From the IMG/VR virus record IMGVR_UViG_3300006919_000287, positions 1 through 29,344 of that record: 29,344 nucleotides of DNA. The stretch is one strand, 5' to 3'. This stretch comes from a virus. This document shows positions 22,757 to 29,085 of the stretch, piece by piece. A program made the translations under genes and the position numbers. Numbering within the stretch: the stretch's first letter is position 1; every line of letters begins with the position of its first letter. The notes below the pieces were generated by a model. It saw nothing but the letters and a program-made list of their open reading frames with translations. It was not told the origin of the DNA and made no database searches.

Positions 22757-22955
22757 ATAGTTTAAAAATTAATTGTTTAAGTATTTTATTGTTTGTTATT
22801 ACTCCTCTGTTATTGTTTGGTAATTCGTACATCACATACCATTGCCCTGTATGTTTGTCATTATCACAAGAGGTAAAGTCTCCCTTTACATAATTATAAT
22901 AATGATCGTATTCTATTTTCTCAAATCCTAAGTCTTTTAAATCGTTCTCTGTCAT
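22743..22955 (-). CDS. Hypothetical protein, 70 aa
   Basis: Tyr-rich small protein (YDHYYNYVKGDFTS, GQWYVMYELPNN), with a likely antiparallel sheet and a final helix. No family recognised. It overlaps its neighbours by 14 and 4 bases, so it belongs to the early operon. Confidence 0.6.
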   Translation of the reverse strand: MTENDLKDLGFEKIEYDHYYNYVKGDFTSCDNDKHTGQWYVMYELPNNNRGVITNNKILKQLIFKLYGDN

Positions 22956-23215
22956 AATTTACTTTTTATTTCTATCTCACATCCTCTAAATGGCATCTCG
23001 TACCATATATTACTTTCCTTTAATAAAGCCTCTATTCTCAATATATCCACCTCATCAAATACAAGTACCCTTTCTACTATCTTAATCTCAGGAGGTTCAG
23101 GCTTTTGATATTTCATTGCCCTTGCTCTTGCTGCTTCTTTTTTAATTTTATATTTATCTGCTATCTCCTGAGGTGTCAATCCTGTTTTAAAATAATCATA
23201 TTGTAAGTCTGTCAT
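22952..23215 (-). CDS. Small helix-turn-helix protein, 87 aa
   Basis: Residues 5-36 (YDYFKTGLTPQEIADKYKIK, then KEAARARAMKY) form a helix-turn-helix of the type seen in sigma region 4 and small regulators. The second half is a beta-alpha unit (IVERVLVFDEVDILRIEALL) with WYEMPFRGCEIEI. It may regulate phage genes or aid another DNA enzyme. No operator can be assigned. Confidence 0.55.
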   Translation of the reverse strand: MTDLQYDYFKTGLTPQEIADKYKIKKEAARARAMKYQKPEPPEIKIVERVLVFDEVDILRIEALLKESNIWYEMPFRGCEIEIKSKL

Positions 23216-23523
23216 AATCCTAGATTCTTTTTAATTTCTAACTCTTTAATCTTTTCCTCTAATTCCTCTATTCTCTCATCAGCTTTCCTTGCTCTCTCTA
23301 CTGCTCTCACCTTATCAGCTAAACTCTCAGAGATAATCCTATCAAAAGAGAATCTCTCATCCTCTAGTGCTTGAATGTATCTTAATTGTCTAAATAAAGC
23401 ATCCTCAAAAGCCTTTAATTCTTTACTATCAGATTTCTTTGTCCACTTCAATATAAGAGACAATAGCATCTGCATATCTGAATTGTTCTGTAACTCTAAT
23501 AAATTGCGATCTACTTTATACAT
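23212..23523 (-). CDS. Coiled-coil hypothetical protein, 103 aa
   Basis: The C-terminal 45 residues (RAVERARKADERIEELEEK and on) form a clear coiled coil. The N-terminus is a helical cap (LLELQNNSDMQMLLSLILKW). It has the early leader AAGACAGATG, and 48 A/T-rich bases separate it from the DUF3310 gene, so a promoter could lie there. I found no match to the host consensus. Confidence 0.6.
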   Translation of the reverse strand: MYKVDRNLLELQNNSDMQMLLSLILKWTKKSDSKELKAFEDALFRQLRYIQALEDERFSFDRIISESLADKVRAVERARKADERIEELEEKIKELEIKKNLGL

Positions 23524-23571
23524 CTGTCTTAATTTTGTATAAAGATATTAAAAATATTTAATTATAATAAT

Positions 23572-23829
23572 TTATTTTGTAGAATTTTCAAACCATTTAG
23601 GTTCTCTAAAATCCTGAACTTCTTTATTCCTTAGATCTCTAACGTATTGGATCTCTCTCTCTATATAATCTTTAGCTTTTAAAAGATCTTGTAACTCATC
23701 GTCTTTCTTGCCTGCTCTTGCTATGTACTTTACTACATTGCCTCTGTTAAAATTTAACTTGTAATCCTGTACAAAGTCGATCACATCATAGTCTCCTGTT
23801 GATTCGTAGTGCATTGCGTTACCCCTCAT
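23572..23829 (-). CDS. DUF3310 family protein, 85 aa
   Basis: The order MHYESTGDYDVIDFV, then NFNRGNVVKYIARAGKKDD and LLKAKDYIEREI is the DUF3310 core, a short helical domain that in some phages is fused to nucleotide kinases and nucleotide-binding enzymes. A role in nucleotide supply is often assumed but not proven. Translation may begin at Met6 (MHYEST) instead of Met1, since the domain opens there. It overlaps the upstream gene by 11 bases. Confidence 0.75.
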   Translation of the reverse strand: MRGNAMHYESTGDYDVIDFVQDYKLNFNRGNVVKYIARAGKKDDELQDLLKAKDYIEREIQYVRDLRNKEVQDFREPKWFENSTK

Positions 23830-24235
23830 TTCTATTAATTATTGCTGCTTGTTCCTCTTTTAATAAGTAAACAATTTTGTTTCTTTTTTTCTTACTCCAT
23901 AAAGTAGTGTCAGGACAATATAATTCTTTTGTCTCTGTTAATTCAATGTCATTTAGCCAAAACATATAATTTGCTTTTGGATCATTCACAAAATACAGTT
24001 TGACTATATCCTGATCCATACTCATCAATTTATCGTATTTTAGTTTTTCTAACATCTTAGTCTCATAATATTTTTTCCTGAACTTCATTTCCATTACGCA
24101 AGGTTTGCCTTTTGGAGTTAATCCCTTTGCATCGTAATGTTCGTACCCATCTCCTGACCATTCAAGTTGCCAACCGTCTAAATTCAATATCTTAACTACT
24201 GCCTGTTCAAGTTCGTGTACTTTATTTATGGTCAT
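23819..24235 (-). CDS. Candidate PD-(D/E)XK nuclease, 138 aa
   Basis: The segment YEHYDAKGLTPKGKPCVMEM followed by KFRKKYYETKMLEKLKYDKL contains Asp35 and Glu49-x-Lys51 spaced like a PD-(D/E)XK active site, followed by a long helix. The rest is alpha/beta (DIVKLYFVNDPKANYMFWL). In flavobacterial phages similar proteins lie among replication genes. A Holliday-junction or VRR-type nuclease role is possible. The gene is separate from the DUF3799 exonuclease. Confidence 0.5.
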   Translation of the reverse strand: MTINKVHELEQAVVKILNLDGWQLEWSGDGYEHYDAKGLTPKGKPCVMEMKFRKKYYETKMLEKLKYDKLMSMDQDIVKLYFVNDPKANYMFWLNDIELTETKELYCPDTTLWSKKKRNKIVYLLKEEQAAIINRNEG

Positions 24236-24236
24236 T

Positions 24237-24458
24237 CTATTGTTTTAGGAAAAATTCATTTAATTGAGAAATCCATCTTTTGATCTCTTTAGGATTACAA
24301 GTGCAAGGCTTATAATATCTGTGATTAAAATACTTAGCGTGTAACTTACATATCAGTTCAAATTCCTGAGGTTGTAATGTGTTCTTAGGATCTTCTCTGA
24401 ACTTTTCCCACATTAAGTAATCCTCCTTACTCATCTCTGTATATTCCATTTCTATCAA
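24237..24458 (-). CDS. Hypothetical protein with Cys/His cluster, 73 aa
   Basis: A helical protein with ELICKLHAKYFNHRYYKPCT followed by CNP: Cys46, His49, His55, Cys62 and Cys64 could bind one zinc ion. The tail (EIKRWISQLNEFFL) is a helix. Alternative starts at Met4 or Met9 would shorten the overlap with the upstream gene; Met9 leaves 8 bases. I see no named family. Confidence 0.55.
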   Translation of the reverse strand: MIEMEYTEMSKEDYLMWEKFREDPKNTLQPQEFELICKLHAKYFNHRYYKPCTCNPKEIKRWISQLNEFFLKQ

Positions 24459-24618
24459 TTATTATGTTATTTAATTTTTCCTTTCTCTCTTCGCAACCAC
24501 ATCTGTCTCCTAATATCTTTTTAGTAAGCCATTTTATCCCCGTCCAAGTCGTAATTTTCTCTATGATATTTCCTAATCTCATTTTCTTTTTTGCTTTTAG
24601 TTGAATATTTTTTGTCAT
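24427..24618 (-). CDS. Small protein with GDRCGCEERKEKLN motif, up to 63 aa
   Basis: The likely real start is Met13 (24582), as MRLGNIIEKITTWTGIKWL is a natural amphipathic opening and the 12 residues before are only Lys-rich. The core KKILGDRCGCEERKEKLN resembles short phage proteins with a CGCxxRK motif. Function unknown. It overlaps a 51-codon frame (24521-24676) by 62 bases from Met13 or 98 bases from Met1, and both frames may be used. Confidence 0.6.
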   Translation of the reverse strand: MTKNIQLKAKKKMRLGNIIEKITTWTGIKWLTKKILGDRCGCEERKEKLNNIIIDRNGIYRDE

Positions 24619-24676
24619 TTACTTTCCATCCTGTTATCGGATGTATGTTCTCTTGTAATAATTCTTTTAGTGTCAT
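24521..24676 (-). CDS. Possible overlapping small gene, 51 aa
   Basis: ATG 24676 overlaps the TGA of the sigma-like gene (ATGA), the usual sign of coupled translation. The frame codes for MTLKELLQENIHPITGWKVN and a Lys/Tyr-rich rest. It fills the otherwise empty 54 bases before 24618, but half of it overlaps the CGC-motif gene in another frame. Either the gap is translated by this gene or it is leader. Confidence 0.5.
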   Translation of the reverse strand: MTLKELLQENIHPITGWKVNDKKYSTKSKKENEIRKYHRENYDLDGDKMAY

Positions 24677-25155
24677 TTAATAATACTCTTTAAATGTTTT
24701 TTAACTTTTCGATATGTGTTATAAAGTGAGTAATAACTGATCTTTGTTTTATCACTTAATCCCTGAAAACTCTCTCCTGAATCTATTAACTCAAATATCT
24801 TTTTGTCATACCAATATAAACTTTCTAATTCTGTTGTTAGCTTATTAAATAGTTGATCATAATCTATATGCTCCTCCTGTGTTAAATCCTTTGTTATCTC
24901 ATCAAGTCCTAGTATATCGACTTTCTTTTCTTTTCTTTTAAGATCTAAGAATAAAGTGTAAAGCGTTCTATATATGTAATAGTAATTTACCTCCTCATCA
25001 TTGTACATCACATCAGTTCCTCCCTCTGAGATTTTACCAATCTTATAATACATCTCTTGCACTAAGTCCTCAGCAGTATCAGGATTAACTCCAAAACTTT
25101 TGACAATATCGCACCAATCCTGATGTTTTTTAAATAGTATCTCTAATATCTCCAT
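24673..25155 (-). CDS. Sigma-70-like factor, about 160 aa
   Basis: Region 2 is visible in FGVNPDTAEDLVQEMYYKIG, followed by YYYIYRTLYTLFLDLKRKEK (core-binding and -10 recognition). The end LSDKTKISYYSLYNTYRKVK is the helix-turn-helix of region 4. The spacing and size fit an ECF-type sigma factor. I prefer Met11 (25155, MEILEILFKKHQDW) over Met1 at 25185, because the shorter form starts at the domain and reduces the overlap with the upstream gene from 43 to 13 bases. It could direct polymerase to the ACGTTATAT sites. No anti-sigma gene is seen. Confidence 0.7.
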   Translation of the reverse strand: MEILEILFKKHQDWCDIVKSFGVNPDTAEDLVQEMYYKIGKISEGGTDVMYNDEEVNYYYIYRTLYTLFLDLKRKEKKVDILGLDEITKDLTQEEHIDYDQLFNKLTTELESLYWYDKKIFELIDSGESFQGLSDKTKISYYSLYNTYRKVKKHLKSIIK

Positions 25156-25334
25156 ACAGTAATATGTAAACCGACTAACAAGCACATAATTGTAACTTGT
25201 TGATAAAAATCTTCGTCGTCCACATTGTCACTGTCTGGTTCTAAGTTCGGATTGTAATATAAGAATCCAAGTGATAAACCATAAATTGGTATCGCTTGAA
25301 TGTTTACTCCTATACTACCAAAGTCAATATTCAT
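25143..25334 (-). CDS. Small membrane-associated hypothetical protein, 63 aa
   Basis: An N-terminal hydrophobic part (IPIYGLSLGFLYYNP), an acidic loop (EPDSDNVDDEDFYQQ) and a C-terminal hydrophobic helix (VTIMCLLVGLHITVW) suggest two membrane segments with an acidic turn. No function known. It lies between helicase and sigma-like genes. Confidence 0.6.
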   Translation of the reverse strand: MNIDFGSIGVNIQAIPIYGLSLGFLYYNPNLEPDSDNVDDEDFYQQVTIMCLLVGLHITVWRY

Positions 25335-25344
25335 ATTTCATAAT

Positions 25345-26259
25345 TTAAAAAGGCATTTCTTTTTGAATCATTTTAGGTGGGTTAATTAAACTCTTGTGAT
25401 CCACTTCAAAGCCTACGTTATTAATTAAACTTTTTAACCTTATTGGATTATCCAAAGGTGTAGGTCTGCCTCCTGAATCTATGTCTTTTACTTTTCTAAC
25501 GTGGATATGTGAATACATCCAATCTGTAGGGTGTTGCGTGTAACGGTGTATGCAAATAAATTCATCTGCTCTATTCACAAACTTACCCCCACCCTCTACA
25601 TCACTAGCCATTGGTGGTATAGGATGCTCTGCATATTCGTGTCCACTACCGTGCTTTTTTCTCAATGCCTCTGTCGCTGCGTGAGTATTAAGCCAAATAC
25701 TAACATTATTTTTCTTGCAAAATATTCTCATTTCACTTGTTGCCTGATAATCATATTCGTGAGAATTAATCCCTTTCAATACGTTTCTGTCTTTCATTAA
25801 ACTATTATAAGGATCTATCATAAATCCATCATAACTCCACGCATTTTTAACGTGTTGAGCCAATTCCATTATTTGCTTATAAGTATAAAGATCATTCGGT
25901 TCAATAAATTTAAAATGCTCATTAACCCATTTTACCTGTTTATTAAATGAATCAGTATCAATTTTATTAATAGGTTGCCCCTCTATATATTCCACTAATT
26001 TCCTAATTAATGAGTAAGGTTCATTTTCAGAACTGAATACTAACCATCTCAAATTATGTTTAATCGAATAAAGTAACATTAAATACATAACTACTGATGT
26101 TTTCCCTACGTTAGCGTGACCTAATATTACGTTAAAATTTCCTGGTTTAAATCTCAGAAATTCATCTATCTGTATCACATCTAATTTAAGACCCTCCTTT
26201 ATACTTCCACTCCTTACCTTGTTTAATTTCTCTATTTGTTCCTCTAAATTTATAAGCAT
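25345..26259 (-). CDS. DnaB/RepA-like RecA-fold helicase, 304 aa
   Basis: ATPase with Walker A GHANVGKT (residues 47-54), Walker B in DGFMIDPYNSL (about 144-154) and SIWLNTHAATEALRKK (sensor motif). The RecA core is most like the ATPase half of DnaB and of phage RepA helicases. The N-terminal primase-binding domain of DnaB is lacking, which fits a stand-alone replicative helicase that uses the host primase, as no phage primase is present. The end is short (PKMIQKEMPF). It starts after the terminator at 26283-26312, with AAGACA and CAGACAAG elements in the leader. Confidence 0.75.
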   Translation of the reverse strand: MLINLEEQIEKLNKVRSGSIKEGLKLDVIQIDEFLRFKPGNFNVILGHANVGKTSVVMYLMLLYSIKHNLRWLVFSSENEPYSLIRKLVEYIEGQPINKIDTDSFNKQVKWVNEHFKFIEPNDLYTYKQIMELAQHVKNAWSYDGFMIDPYNSLMKDRNVLKGINSHEYDYQATSEMRIFCKKNNVSIWLNTHAATEALRKKHGSGHEYAEHPIPPMASDVEGGGKFVNRADEFICIHRYTQHPTDWMYSHIHVRKVKDIDSGGRPTPLDNPIRLKSLINNVGFEVDHKSLINPPKMIQKEMPF

Positions 26260-26282
26260 CTTGTCTGAATTTTTGTCTTAAA

Positions 26283-26312
26283 TATAAAAAAAAGGGGGTA
26301 AAAAACCCCCCT
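26283..26312 (-). terminator. Rho-independent terminator before helicase gene
   Basis: On the minus strand a GGGGG/CCCCC stem with an A/T loop is followed by a run of eight T. It lies 6 bases after the DUF3127 stop. Transcription of the helicase requires read-through or a new promoter; TATATTTA at the end of the T run is one base from the host -7 box. Confidence 0.75.
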
Positions 26313-26317
26313 ATATT

Positions 26318-26677
26318 TTAAAATGGTAAATCTGCAGTCTCTCTATCAGGAGCAAAAGTCTTGGAATTTACTTCCTGAACCTTAGGTAATTCATCTAGCC
26401 GATCTACTCTGTACATACTTAGATTAGTATAATACTTTCCATTAAACTCATTGCAACGAATATTAAAAGATACCTTAACGAGATCTCCTACATTATAATA
26501 TTGCACGAATTTATGTACATCCGCTGCCTTATCCTGAGACTTAAATATATTTAAACAATATACGTTATTATATTTCTCTTCTGTCTCTACAATGAAATCT
26601 AAAGAGGTATACTCTCCATTTTTTAAACTTGCAGGATCTTTAATTTCTGTAATTTTTCCGCTTATTTCGAAACTCAT
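26318..26677 (-). CDS. DUF3127 OB-fold protein (SSB-like), 119 aa
   Basis: The pattern FEISGKITEIKDP, TSLDFIVETEEKYNNVYCLN and VGDLVKVSFNIRCNEFNGKY matches DUF3127, an OB-fold family often placed beside replication genes. The end is acidic and finishes DLPF like the partner-binding tip of SSB. It probably coats single-stranded DNA and recruits proteins such as the helicase. It lies 4 bases from the next OB-fold-like gene. Confidence 0.75.
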   Translation of the reverse strand: MSFEISGKITEIKDPASLKNGEYTSLDFIVETEEKYNNVYCLNIFKSQDKAADVHKFVQYYNVGDLVKVSFNIRCNEFNGKYYTNLSMYRVDRLDELPKVQEVNSKTFAPDRETADLPF

Positions 26678-26681
26678 AATA

Positions 26682-27074
26682 TTATTTGTTATAGATTAAA
26701 CTTATAAAATGATCGTGTATCTCTTTTATATCTTTTGGACTTGCATTTATAGATATTGCATAATTCACTGCATTAGTTAAACAGGATTGTCTCACTATCA
26801 ATTCCTGAGTATCATTATTTTTCGGTGCTGAACTGAAATTCCCTTGCATTGGATTAGGTCTCACTAACTTTGCAGTATTGTAAATTTGTCCATTGTACTC
26901 TTTTTGCTCTGAGGTGAATTGACACTCTTCACCAACTTGGTGTTTAAATTCTCCAATCGCATTAAATTGATAAATGTTCCCATCTGCCATTGCTACATTG
27001 TAGCGGTTAAATGTTTTAGATCCGTTACTCCAAGATCCATTGGGAGTAATTGCGGTAATCTTACCTGTTTTCAT
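26682..27074 (-). CDS. OB-fold-like protein, possible SSB, 130 aa
   Basis: N-terminal strands (TGKITAITPNGSWSNGSKTF, YNVAMADGNIYQFNAIGEFK, YNGQIYNTAKLVRP) suggest a five-stranded OB-fold. A low-complexity link (NPMQGNFSSAPKNND) joins it to a helical tail (LTNAVNYAISINASPKDIKE). It may be an SSB variant with a dimerising tail. It is the partner of the DUF3127 protein. Confidence 0.55.
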   Translation of the reverse strand: MKTGKITAITPNGSWSNGSKTFNRYNVAMADGNIYQFNAIGEFKHQVGEECQFTSEQKEYNGQIYNTAKLVRPNPMQGNFSSAPKNNDTQELIVRQSCLTNAVNYAISINASPKDIKEIHDHFISLIYNK

Positions 27075-27192
27075 TTTCTAATTGTTTTTCGTTATTAAAT
27101 ATTTCTATTTGAGCCTCTAAAAACTCAACTCTTCTCTCGAGTGCCTCTATTCGCATCTCGTGTAATCTTTTTAAATCATCTGAATATGTCAT
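27061..27192 (-). CDS. Short coiled-coil protein, 43 aa
   Basis: Starts at ATG 27192 (TAATG with its upstream neighbour) and ends at 27061, overlapping the OB-fold gene by 14 bases. One continuous heptad pattern (LKRLHEMRIEALERRVEFLE) indicates a helix. Short charged helices of this kind often form dimers or bind a partner. No family recognised. Confidence 0.65.
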   Translation of the reverse strand: MTYSDDLKRLHEMRIEALERRVEFLEAQIEIFNNEKQLENENR

Positions 27193-27323
27193 TATTGCAA
27201 ACTTTTTAATTCTGTTCTAAATAAATGCAATTCAAACTCTGCCTCTTTTAACTTTCTTTCGTGGTAATCCTCTGCCCACTCTAAGTCTTTAATTTTTGAT
27301 TTTAATAATTCGATTTTGTCCAT
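27192..27323 (-). CDS. Short coiled-coil protein, 43 aa, first gene of early operon
   Basis: MDKIELLKSKIKDLEWAEDY and a Glu/Lys-rich helix followed by LHLFRTELKSLQ. The same length as its neighbour and similar heptads suggest a duplicated or interacting pair, although the sequences are not alike. It follows the A/T-rich leader region and so is the first gene after the terminator at 27396-27427. Confidence 0.65.
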   Translation of the reverse strand: MDKIELLKSKIKDLEWAEDYHERKLKEAEFELHLFRTELKSLQ

Positions 27324-27355
27324 CTTTTTAATTGTTTTTAATGATTAAACTTGTT

Positions 27356-27363
27356 CAAAAATA
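27356..27363 (-). promoter_or_regulatory. Possible -7 box (TATTTTTG) for early operon
   Basis: TATTTTTG on the minus strand fits TAnnTTTG and would start RNA about 25 bases ahead of ATG 27323. No TTTG at the right distance upstream, so support is partial. Confidence 0.35.
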
Positions 27364-27395
27364 ATAAAAATATTGAATAAAAAAACTTTTAACAC

Positions 27396-27427
27396 AAAAA
27401 AAAGGATATATCAATTAAGATATACCC
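27396..27427 (-). terminator. Rho-independent terminator in early leader
   Basis: On the minus strand a 9-bp stem (GGGTATATC/GATATATCC, one G-T pair) around a 6-base loop is followed by a T run. It lies between a promoter (27470-27502) and the early operon and could be an attenuator. Confidence 0.8.
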
Positions 27428-27463
27428 CTCTTTCTCTTAGAATTAAGACAATTAATTAAGACA
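27413..27463. repeat. Three AATTAAGA repeats, two extended to AATTAAGACA
   Basis: AATTAAGA occurs on the plus strand at 27413-27420, 27441-27448 and 27454-27461. The second and third copies extend to AATTAAGACA with a 13-base period (27441-27450, 27454-27463). They lie just downstream of a promoter and could be an operator or iterons. Confidence 0.45.
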
Positions 27464-27469
27464 GACGCT

Positions 27470-27502
27470 CAAATATAATGCTATTTTCTACTATAAAACA
27501 AA
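27470..27502 (-). promoter_or_regulatory. Bacteroidota-type promoter (TTTG-N21-TATATTTG)
   Basis: On the minus strand TTTG (27502-27499), 21 bases, TATATTTG (27477-27470). Every fixed base of the consensus is met. It overlaps nothing but the end of the gap after the NinG-like gene. Confidence 0.7.
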
Positions 27503-27509
27503 CTTTTAT

Positions 27510-27896
27510 TTATTTTTTTCCTATTCTCTCTATTTTTTCTTTAAAGATCTCTATCATTTCCTGTAATTCAATGTTGGAAAATTTCCTAGTTTCTCTGCTT
27601 AAAGCTAATAACTCATCTGCTAACTCATCTCCTAGAAATTTAGAAAACTTATATTGTTCACCATATCGATATACATTGCAACTAACGCATTGCACTTCTA
27701 CATTTCTCTCATCCCATCTAGTAGAATAGTGTTTCCTAGACATAAAATGTCCTGCTTGTAGATTTTTCCAATGATCCTTTTTCCCACAAGTAACACACTC
27801 AGCAATATCATTCTTTGCCTTACGTCTCCTAATATACTCAGAGAATATAGAATCTAGTTTTTTAATTATTGTCTTTCTACTCTGTACTCTTGCCAT
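27510..27896 (-). CDS. ninG: NinG/Rap-like recombination nuclease, 128 aa
   Basis: The core has CVTCGKKDHWKNLQAGHF (Cys34, Cys37, GH at 49-50), then MSRKHYSTRWDERNVEVQC and Cys73 with N74 and YRYGEQYKFSKFLG. This is the zinc-ribbon/HNH-like fold of lambda NinG (Rap), a branched-DNA endonuclease. The usual NinG has about 200 residues, so this short form has the core and a helical end only. Its leader is AAAAGACAGATG after the upstream stop. Confidence 0.8.
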   Translation of the reverse strand: MARVQSRKTIIKKLDSIFSEYIRRRKAKNDIAECVTCGKKDHWKNLQAGHFMSRKHYSTRWDERNVEVQCVSCNVYRYGEQYKFSKFLGDELADELLALSRETRKFSNIELQEMIEIFKEKIERIGKK

Positions 27897-27903
27897 CTGT
27901 CTT

Positions 27904-28134
27904 TTAATATCCGTCCTGATGTTGTATAAGTAATTTACCTGTCTCTAGATCTAAGTCTTTAATTGCTTTGTATATTACCCTACTCTTTTTTTTTACCTCT
28001 AGTTTCTCAGCTTTAGTACTATCAGATCCTAGATTAGTGTACATAGTAGCATCAGCCTCTAGTAATTCATTAATTCTCTGTATTACAGTTTTGTTATAAT
28101 CTTCTGCTATTTTATAAATTTCATCTTTTGTCAT
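27904..28134 (-). CDS. Hypothetical protein, 76 aa
   Basis: Helical protein (DEIYKIAEDYNKTVIQRINE, then LEVKKKSRVIYKAIKDLDLE) with a short end. No domain recognised. It is the first gene after the A/T-rich gap and 7 bases before the NinG-like gene, so the two form the start of the early unit. Confidence 0.6.
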   Translation of the reverse strand: MTKDEIYKIAEDYNKTVIQRINELLEADATMYTNLGSDSTKAEKLEVKKKSRVIYKAIKDLDLETGKLLIQHQDGY

Positions 28135-28302
28135 AGTATATAATATATTATTATGTAAATATATATAATTTATAATTATTATAATATAATAGTATATAGT
28201 AATATATAGTAATATATATATATAATATATAGTTATAAAAAAAACTAAAAATTAATGATATTGAAAAATAATTATTTAAAAACTTATTAAATAGTTATGA
28301 AA
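28135..28302. other. A/T-only intergenic region with short tandem repeats
   Basis: About 94% A/T over 168 bases, with the 10-base unit agtaatatat twice in tandem (28198-28217) after a related agtatat. No gene fits here. No host-type promoter with both boxes and no good terminator is seen. It separates the lysis genes from the early genes and is the best candidate for a DNA unwinding element or origin in the window. Confidence 0.5.
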
Positions 28303-28731
28303 CTATCTATTTTCTTTTTTAGCACTTCCAAAGTAATACCCAAATATAGACAATGCTACACCCTCTACAATTCCTAATAAGTGAATAAAGATCTCTTTGT
28401 TGCTCTCAGGAACTTGTGTAGTAACTACTGTATAGACTAAAAAAGCAAATGCTAGTAATCCTACAATCCCTGTTGCATTAAACATCCAATCCGTACCATA
28501 CTTTCTAAGATAGACTTCTCGCTTTCTTGCACTATCTCTATCGCTTACCTCTATCTTATAAGCCTCTAGGCTCTCATTTAAGAGACTTTCTCTCTCTTCT
28601 GGGGTAAGACTATCATCTCCATCTAAAAGATCTCTCACAACCCCTAAAACACCATCCTTAGGTAATACACCTGATAGTTTCTTAATGAGTTTACCTAATC
28701 CTGTTTCTTTAAATGGTTTCTTATCTTTCAT
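28303..28731 (-). CDS. Holin, 3TM-type superfamily, 142 aa
   Basis: A soluble N-terminal half (KPFKETGLGKLIKKLSGVLP, then EVSDRDSARKREVY) precedes two hydrophobic helices (about residues 83-104 and 114-134). It ends YYFGSAKKENR. The DRDSAR...REV motif and the GS end are hallmarks of the holin family described for gene transfer agents. It would open the inner membrane for the adjacent M15 peptidase. It lies 1 base from that gene. Confidence 0.75.
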   Translation of the reverse strand: MKDKKPFKETGLGKLIKKLSGVLPKDGVLGVVRDLLDGDDSLTPEERESLLNESLEAYKIEVSDRDSARKREVYLRKYGTDWMFNATGIVGLLAFAFLVYTVVTTQVPESNKEIFIHLLGIVEGVALSIFGYYFGSAKKENR

Positions 28732-29085
28732 TTAGTAAGTCCAAATTACATTTCCTGACTTGCTAGGATCATTATCTACGTGAATAAAACTATCTGCTAT
28801 TCCTATCCTAGTGAATCCTGCTTTAAGTAATGATGTTATTATTTTAAATCTATATACACTATTGCTACAAGCTATATCAGCAGCGTGTCCGATTATATGA
28901 GATGAGTTTTCCACTCCACCTACTTTAGCATTATGCTGAGGTGTTCTGAATCCTGAGGTTATTTTAAAAGGTACTCCTGCAATAGATCTAGCCTGATCAA
29001 TACGAGTTAAAAACTCCTGATCCATAGCTTCACCACTTCCCACCATATCAGGACTATCAAATTCAGAAAGTTTAAAATACTTCAT
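28732..29085 (-). CDS. M15 peptidase endolysin (D-Ala-D-Ala type), 117 aa
   Basis: Peptidase_M15_3 layout: FKITSGFRTPQHNAKVGG, SSHIIGHAADI with His63 and Asp70, and FIHVDNDP with His102. These are the zinc ligands of the family. It cuts peptide cross-links of the cell wall. No signal peptide or SAR helix is present, so export depends on the holin next to it. The ATG overlaps the TGA of the small membrane gene (ATGA). Confidence 0.9.
   Translation of the reverse strand: MKYFKLSEFDSPDMVGSGEAMDQEFLTRIDQARSIAGVPFKITSGFRTPQHNAKVGGVENSSHIIGHAADIACSNSVYRFKIITSLLKAGFTRIGIADSFIHVDNDPSKSGNVIWTY

Larger units (their letters stand above)
27396..27464 (-). ncRNA. Candidate short leader or small RNA, about 65-70 nt
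   Basis: The promoter at 27470-27502 predicts a start near 27463-27465 and the terminator ends near 27396. The RNA between would have no open frame worth noting, two copies of TGTCTTAATT at its 5' end and a terminator hairpin at its 3' end. It may be a free small RNA or an attenuated leader. Confidence 0.35.
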
